NCBI GenBank assembly: GCA_016793585.1
Contig: JAEUJR010000268.1
Span: 1-7,971 of the forward strand
Direction: 5' to 3'
Length of the DNA: 7,971 nt
Origin: Archangium sp.
Lineage (GTDB): Bacteria; Myxococcota; Myxococcia; Myxococcales; Myxococcaceae
This document shows positions 5,048 to 7,971 of the stretch, piece after piece (the stretch's first letter is position 1; every line of letters begins with the position of its first letter). The translations under genes and the position numbers were made by a program. The notes beneath the pieces are model-generated. The model searched no databases and was not told the origin of the DNA. It saw only the letters and a list, made by a program, of their open reading frames with translations.

Positions 5048-7272
5048 GGGCACGGGTTCTCGTAGGTGATGATCAATGAGCGCGGGTCGAGCCCGAGAAC
5101 GTTCGGGTCCATGATGACGGCGTTGCTGGCTGCGTCGTAGCGCCAACTGCCCGACTGTGCCGGCAGGCGGACGCCGTCGAACACCACCTCGAGCGACGAC
5201 GGAACCGGAGTGGAGGTCAGGAAGAACGTCGTGCGCTGCCCGCCGCCGAAGCCGCCAATCGAGTACAGCTCCCACGGGCCGCAGACGTCGGTGGTGATTC
5301 CCCAGAACGGCGTCACGTTGGCCGCGTGAGTTCCGCCTTCGTCCAGCGCATCGACTGAACAGGTCGAACCGAACGGTCCAACGACCGAGTACGAGAAGCG
5401 TTGGCCGGCATCGAGCGCCTGCAGTTGCGCGCGCCAGGCCTCTGGTGTCGTCGAGTTCTCGAGATCGTCGGTGATGCAGACGACGCTCGTCACCCCGCGC
5501 GGTCGGTGAAACCCTCCATTGCCCTGTGGGTCACTCGCGAGTGGCTCCGTCACGGCGCGTGCTGCGGCTTCGATGCACGACTGGTGCTCGGCTCCGGTCG
5601 TGGTCAGACGGGTGAGCTCGTCGAACGTCGAGCTGAACGACGAGTCGTCACCGGCGGCCCAGCGCACGCCGCCGTCCGTTGTTCTGAAACGTCCTCGAGG
5701 TCCGTTGTTCGTGACGTCCGTCGTGGTGACGGCGATGCGCGTGTTGATGTTTGGCTTCTGCAGCTGCACCCAGGCCGACATTCGACTCAGCTCGCTCCGC
5801 ACGTGGGCGTGCTGCCGCGCGAACGACGGTGAGTCATCGAGCACGAGCACGAGATCGACCAATGCCCGCTCATCGAAGCGGAACACGTCGGTCTGCTGGG
5901 TGTGAGGCTCCATGCGTGCCGTGAGCCCAAGGAACGTGTCCTCCCCGTCGTGAAGTGTCACGCGAAGCGCGCTCGTGACAGCTCCAACCATCGAGACCGG
6001 CATGGCCGAGATCGTGACCGCGACAGGCTGGCCCTGGGTCAACGACAGCGGCGCCGAAGGTCCCGAGACAAGCGTGAATGGCGGGTCGACCGTGAACCTC
6101 GAGATCAGCAAGGGTCGCTCGCACACGTTGTAGAGCGTCACCGCGCGGGCAGGCGTCGAGCAGCCGGTGCGCACGACGCCAAAGTCGAGTGGGTCAGGTG
6201 TCAAGACCAGGCAGCTCGCGGGCGGGGTCGCGTCCACCGGAATGCTGAAGGACTCCCCGCCTCCATCGGTCGTCGGTGCGAGCTCGAAGGTCAGCGTGCC
6301 AGTCGCGCCGCGTGTCGAGGTGAGCGAGGCCTGCGCCTTCACCTCGAGTGAGCCTGAAGCAGGGAGCAACTGCGAGGTCATGGGCCAGTTCAGCACCCGG
6401 AACTGCGGGTCGCTCGTCGTCGCCTGAAGCAGGACGCAGGGGTCGGCGCCCACGTTGCGAAGCACCGTCGAGCGCGTGTCTGTCGCTGGAGCGAGCACGG
6501 CTCCGAACGCGAGCCGCGCCGGAATGGCCGTCAGCTGACACCGCCTGGTGTCGACGACGTTCGCGATGACGCGCACCACGAACGACTGAGTTCCCGCGCG
6601 AACCTCGACGTTCCACGTCTTGCCGCCCGCCGAGCGGGGCACGACCACCAGCGGAAACGCCGCCTCCCTCGAAACCGTCACGCGCGTCATCGGCACACAC
6701 GCCCCTCGCTCCAGGCGCCCGATGCACAGCTCCTGCTCAGTGGTGTTCGGACTCGTCGCCGTCACCGAGGTGACCGACACCTCGAGGCTCGTGCCCATCG
6801 TTCCGATGTTTCGAACGTCGAGCTCACGAGCCGCCGACGGCGCCAGACCGAGGTACCCGAAGTTCACGACCCCCGCGGCGCTGAGCAGTGGGCCTGTTCC
6901 CATGCCGCTCAGGGCAATGGTGGTAGCTGCTCCCTCGAGCTGCAGCTGCAGCGGGACTTCCACACGACCCACTTTCGTCGGAGCGAACCGCAGCACCAGC
7001 CCGACTTCGTTGGGCCGCTCGCAGCTGCCGGGCTCGACGGTGAAGTCCTTCGGCTCGAAGCGGAACGAGAAGGGTGCGCCAGCCGCCAACTCGAGCTGCG
7101 TCACGTGCAGTGGCTTCGCGGTCGGGTTGAAAAAGCGCACGGTCACCTCGGTCGTCGAGCCCGCGGGAGCCGCGACGCCTTCAGGCGCGACGATGGCTGG
7201 CTCGCACTGATCGACGCCTGGCCGAGGGCAGCCGGTGAGCAGGAGGACTCCGATGATCAGCGCGCTCCGCAC
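5044..7272 (-). CDS. vWA-domain lipoprotein with Ig-like repeats (upstream paralog)
   Basis: A 742-residue predicted lipoprotein, paralogous over its whole length to the next gene in the operon. Signal peptide MRSALIIGVLLLTGC with lipobox LTGC (C15). Ig-like repeats fill residues ~25-455, with the recurring pattern of an F-G strand followed by R-N-I/V-G: FGYLGLAPSAARELDVRNIG (138-157), LAFGAVLAPATDTRSTVLRN (254-273) and LDFGVVRTGCSTPARAVTLY (362-381). The vWA domain starts near 470: VLVLDDSPSF carries DxSxS (D479/S481/S483), and VCITDD (598-603) the later Asp. A C-terminal beta domain contains SWRYDAASNAV and ends YENPCP. Predicted role: a metal-dependent binding or adhesion protein anchored in the envelope; the ligand is unknown. 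The GTG at 7272 is preferred because it puts the signal peptide at the N-terminus with AGG seven bases upstream. A TTG at 7308 would add 12 residues. The stop overlaps the downstream GTG. Confidence 0.87.
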   Translation of the reverse strand: MRSALIIGVLLLTGCPRPGVDQCEPAIVAPEGVAAPAGSTTEVTVRFFNPTAKPLHVTQLELAAGAPFSFRFEPKDFTVEPGSCERPNEVGLVLRFAPTKVGRVEVPLQLQLEGAATTIALSGMGTGPLLSAAGVVNFGYLGLAPSAARELDVRNIGTMGTSLEVSVTSVTATSPNTTEQELCIGRLERGACVPMTRVTVSREAAFPLVVVPRSAGGKTWNVEVRAGTQSFVVRVIANVVDTRRCQLTAIPARLAFGAVLAPATDTRSTVLRNVGADPCVLLQATTSDPQFRVLNWPMTSQLLPASGSLEVKAQASLTSTRGATGTLTFELAPTTDGGGESFSIPVDATPPASCLVLTPDPLDFGVVRTGCSTPARAVTLYNVCERPLLISRFTVDPPFTLVSGPSAPLSLTQGQPVAVTISAMPVSMVGAVTSALRVTLHDGEDTFLGLTARMEPHTQQTDVFRFDERALVDLVLVLDDSPSFARQHAHVRSELSRMSAWVQLQKPNINTRIAVTTTDVTNNGPRGRFRTTDGGVRWAAGDDSSFSSTFDELTRLTTTGAEHQSCIEAAARAVTEPLASDPQGNGGFHRPRGVTSVVCITDDLENSTTPEAWRAQLQALDAGQRFSYSVVGPFGSTCSVDALDEGGTHAANVTPFWGITTDVCGPWELYSIGGFGGGQRTTFFLTSTPVPSSLEVVFDGVRLPAQSGSWRYDAASNAVIMDPNVLGLDPRSLIITYENPCP

Positions 7273-7335
7273 GGCAGCACCTGACCAGCGCTTGCCCTCG
7301 GGAGTCAACGACCGGCCATGCTACGGTTCGCCTCC

Positions 7336-7545
7336 ATGTCGACCCCCCGCAAACCCAGGTCACTTCGTCCGCTCCTCATCGCCTCGGCAGGGCTCGCGCT
7401 GCTCGGCGTCGGAGCGTGTGGAGGTGTCACCAGCGGCAACCTCCTCGCGCCGACCTGCCCCGACGGAGGCACGGACCTCTCGAAGTGCACCACGACCTCG
7501 ACCGACGGCGGCACCGACGGTGGAACGCGAGACGGCGGCCCGTGA
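7336..7545 (+). CDS. Small DGG-rich lipoprotein (first of a tandem pair)
   Basis: A 69-residue predicted lipoprotein of no recognised family. A basic n-region (MSTPRKPRSLR) precedes a hydrophobic core PLLIASAGLALLG and lipobox VGAC (C28). The mature peptide is only ~42 residues: it starts CGG, then V-T-S-G-N-L-L-A-P-T-C-P-D-G-G, then a low-complexity Thr/Asp/Gly tail. It is clearly related to the next gene (shared RPLL-x-A-x-AGLA-x-L core and T-x-GNL-x-AP-x-C-x-x-DGG block). The ATG at 7336 lacks a good ribosome binding site. An in-frame ATG at 7318 would add six residues and has GGGAG about 13 bases upstream, so the start is uncertain. The stop overlaps the next start in GTGA. Probably the first gene of a three-gene operon whose promoter must lie close to or within the short gap shared with the divergent vWA operon. 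Confidence 0.8.
   Translation: MSTPRKPRSLRPLLIASAGLALLGVGACGGVTSGNLLAPTCPDGGTDLSKCTTTSTDGGTDGGTRDGGP
7504..7539 (+). repeat. DGG low-complexity tail repeat
   Basis: Residues 57-68 of the first small lipoprotein read DGGTDGGTRDGG, three Asp-Gly-Gly units encoded with differing third bases (GGC and GGT). Such tails are typical of myxobacterial lipoproteins and probably act as a flexible spacer. Confidence 0.6.
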
Positions 7546-7733
7546 AGAAGCCCGTCGCCCGCCCACTGCTCGTCGCGACCGCGGGCCTCGCGATGCTGTC
7601 AGTCGGCTGCAAGAAGCCGATGGTCACCGGCAACCTCATGGCGCCGGTGTGCGTGAAAGATGGAGGCGTGTGCATCGACGACGTGCCGAGCCCGCCGCCC
7701 GAGCCGCCGAAGCCTGCCGACGCCGGCTCATGA
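7542..7733 (+). CDS. Small lipoprotein (second of a tandem pair)
   Basis: A 63-residue predicted lipoprotein, paralogous to the gene before it. The signal peptide MKKPVARPLLVATAGLAMLSVGC has its lipidated Cys at 23. The mature part reads KKPMVTGNLMAPVC-VKDGG with a second Cys pair member in GVC, then a Pro-rich end (SPPPEPPKPADAGS). The GTG start at 7542 overlaps the previous stop (GTGA) and the stop overlaps the next ATG (ATGA), so the gene sits in a tightly coupled operon. The GNL-x-AP-x-C block is kept in both copies while the tails differ (DGG-rich in one, Pro-rich in the other), which points to the block as the functional part. No named family was recognised. Confidence 0.8.
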   Translation: MKKPVARPLLVATAGLAMLSVGCKKPMVTGNLMAPVCVKDGGVCIDDVPSPPPEPPKPADAGS

Positions 7734-7971
7734 AACCGGGAGAAGAGCTCTTCGAGCTGAGCATGTGGGGCGGAGCGGTCGAGCGCCGCTACCGTCAACT
7801 GCGCCCCGAGGTCGAGCAGCTGCCGTGGCACGACTTCGACGTCTCGAAGGCCACACCCGAAGCGCTGCTCTCCGCGCGCCGAACGTGGACGGAGGCCGCC
7901 TTTCAAGAACACCGCACCGGCGCCGCGTGTGCTGCCTCGTTGCAGGCGCTCATCGCCGCCCGTGCGCCCAT
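7730..7971 (+). CDS. Probable ferritin-like domain protein (partial, N-terminal 80 aa)
   Basis: The frame is open from the ATG at 7730 to the right edge. Residues 1-41 (starting MKPGEELFELSMWGGAVERR) are a soluble lead without a signal peptide. From ~46 comes a helix, LLSARRTWTEAAFQEHRTGA followed by ACAASLQALIAARAP. The pattern W-x4-A-x2-E-H-R/A-S/T-x-A-x-x-A-x-L-x-x-L resembles the first helix of ferritin-like proteins in myxobacteria, where the Glu and His would contribute to a di-iron site. Only the first metal-binding helix is inside the window, so the assignment is tentative and the second E-x-x-H motif cannot be checked. It overlaps the preceding lipoprotein gene by four bases (ATGA), indicating co-translation with the lipoprotein pair. 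Confidence 0.6.
   Translation, partial: MKPGEELFELSMWGGAVERRYRQLRPEVEQLPWHDFDVSKATPEALLSARRTWTEAAFQEHRTGAACAASLQALIAARAP

Noticed and set aside
4031..5069. Two long plus-strand open frames (about 340 codons each) opposite the downstream vWA gene.
   Set aside because: They lie antisense to a well-supported protein with signal peptide, repeats and MIDAS motif. Their translations are Arg/Ser-rich with no domain pattern, and open antisense frames are expected from high-GC codon bias.
5048..5275. N-terminal extension of the downstream vWA gene to 5275.
   Set aside because: The 76 extra residues are Arg/His-rich, overlap the upstream paralog's C-terminal coding region, and would bury the lipoprotein signal peptide. 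The GTG at 5047 in the GTGA overlap is far better.

Overview
The window looks like chromosomal DNA of a myxobacterium (Myxococcota, probably Cystobacterineae). The grounds are very high GC with strong G/C third-position bias, many lipoproteins rich in Asp-Gly-Gly or Pro-Asp-Ala-Gly, large von Willebrand A (vWA) lipoproteins, and an ECF-type sigma gene end overlapping a membrane-anchored companion. This is inferred from style and not from any database match.

Layout. (1) 1-1520, minus strand: a TolB-like beta-propeller lipoprotein (600-1520), then the N-terminal 171 residues of a branched-chain amino-acid type ABC transporter binding lipoprotein (513 down to the left edge). The second has its own good ribosome binding site and a plausible promoter. 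(2) 1521-1696: a divergent intergenic region with a 10-bp direct repeat. (3) 1697-2852, plus strand: a damaged locus. The first ~40 codons of a flavodoxin-type gene, with a strong ribosome binding site, are joined out of frame to the C-terminal ~99 codons (region 4) of an ECF sigma factor. The sigma stop overlaps the start of an intact single-pass membrane protein (2112-2852) in an ATGA. (4) 2855-7272, minus strand: two tandem paralogous lipoproteins of 742 and 730 residues. Each has about four Ig-like beta-sandwich repeats followed by a vWA domain with an intact MIDAS, and they are joined by a GTGA stop/start overlap. (5) 7336-7971, plus strand: an operon of two tiny paralogous lipoproteins (69 and 63 residues) and the start of a probable ferritin-like protein, joined by GTGA and ATGA overlaps.

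Working together. At least six of the products are predicted envelope lipoproteins, so the region is mostly about the cell surface or periplasm. The vWA pair probably forms a co-produced extracytoplasmic binding or adhesion module. The small lipoprotein pair and the ferritin-like protein are tightly coupled and presumably act together, but their job is not evident. The sigma/membrane-protein pair would normally be a regulatory unit, but here the sigma factor lacks region 2 and cannot work as an ordinary sigma factor.

The most notable observations are the flavodoxin/sigma chimera (a real deletion or an assembly join) and the small-lipoprotein/ferritin-like cassette. No tRNA, rRNA, CRISPR array, insertion sequence or convincing terminator was seen.
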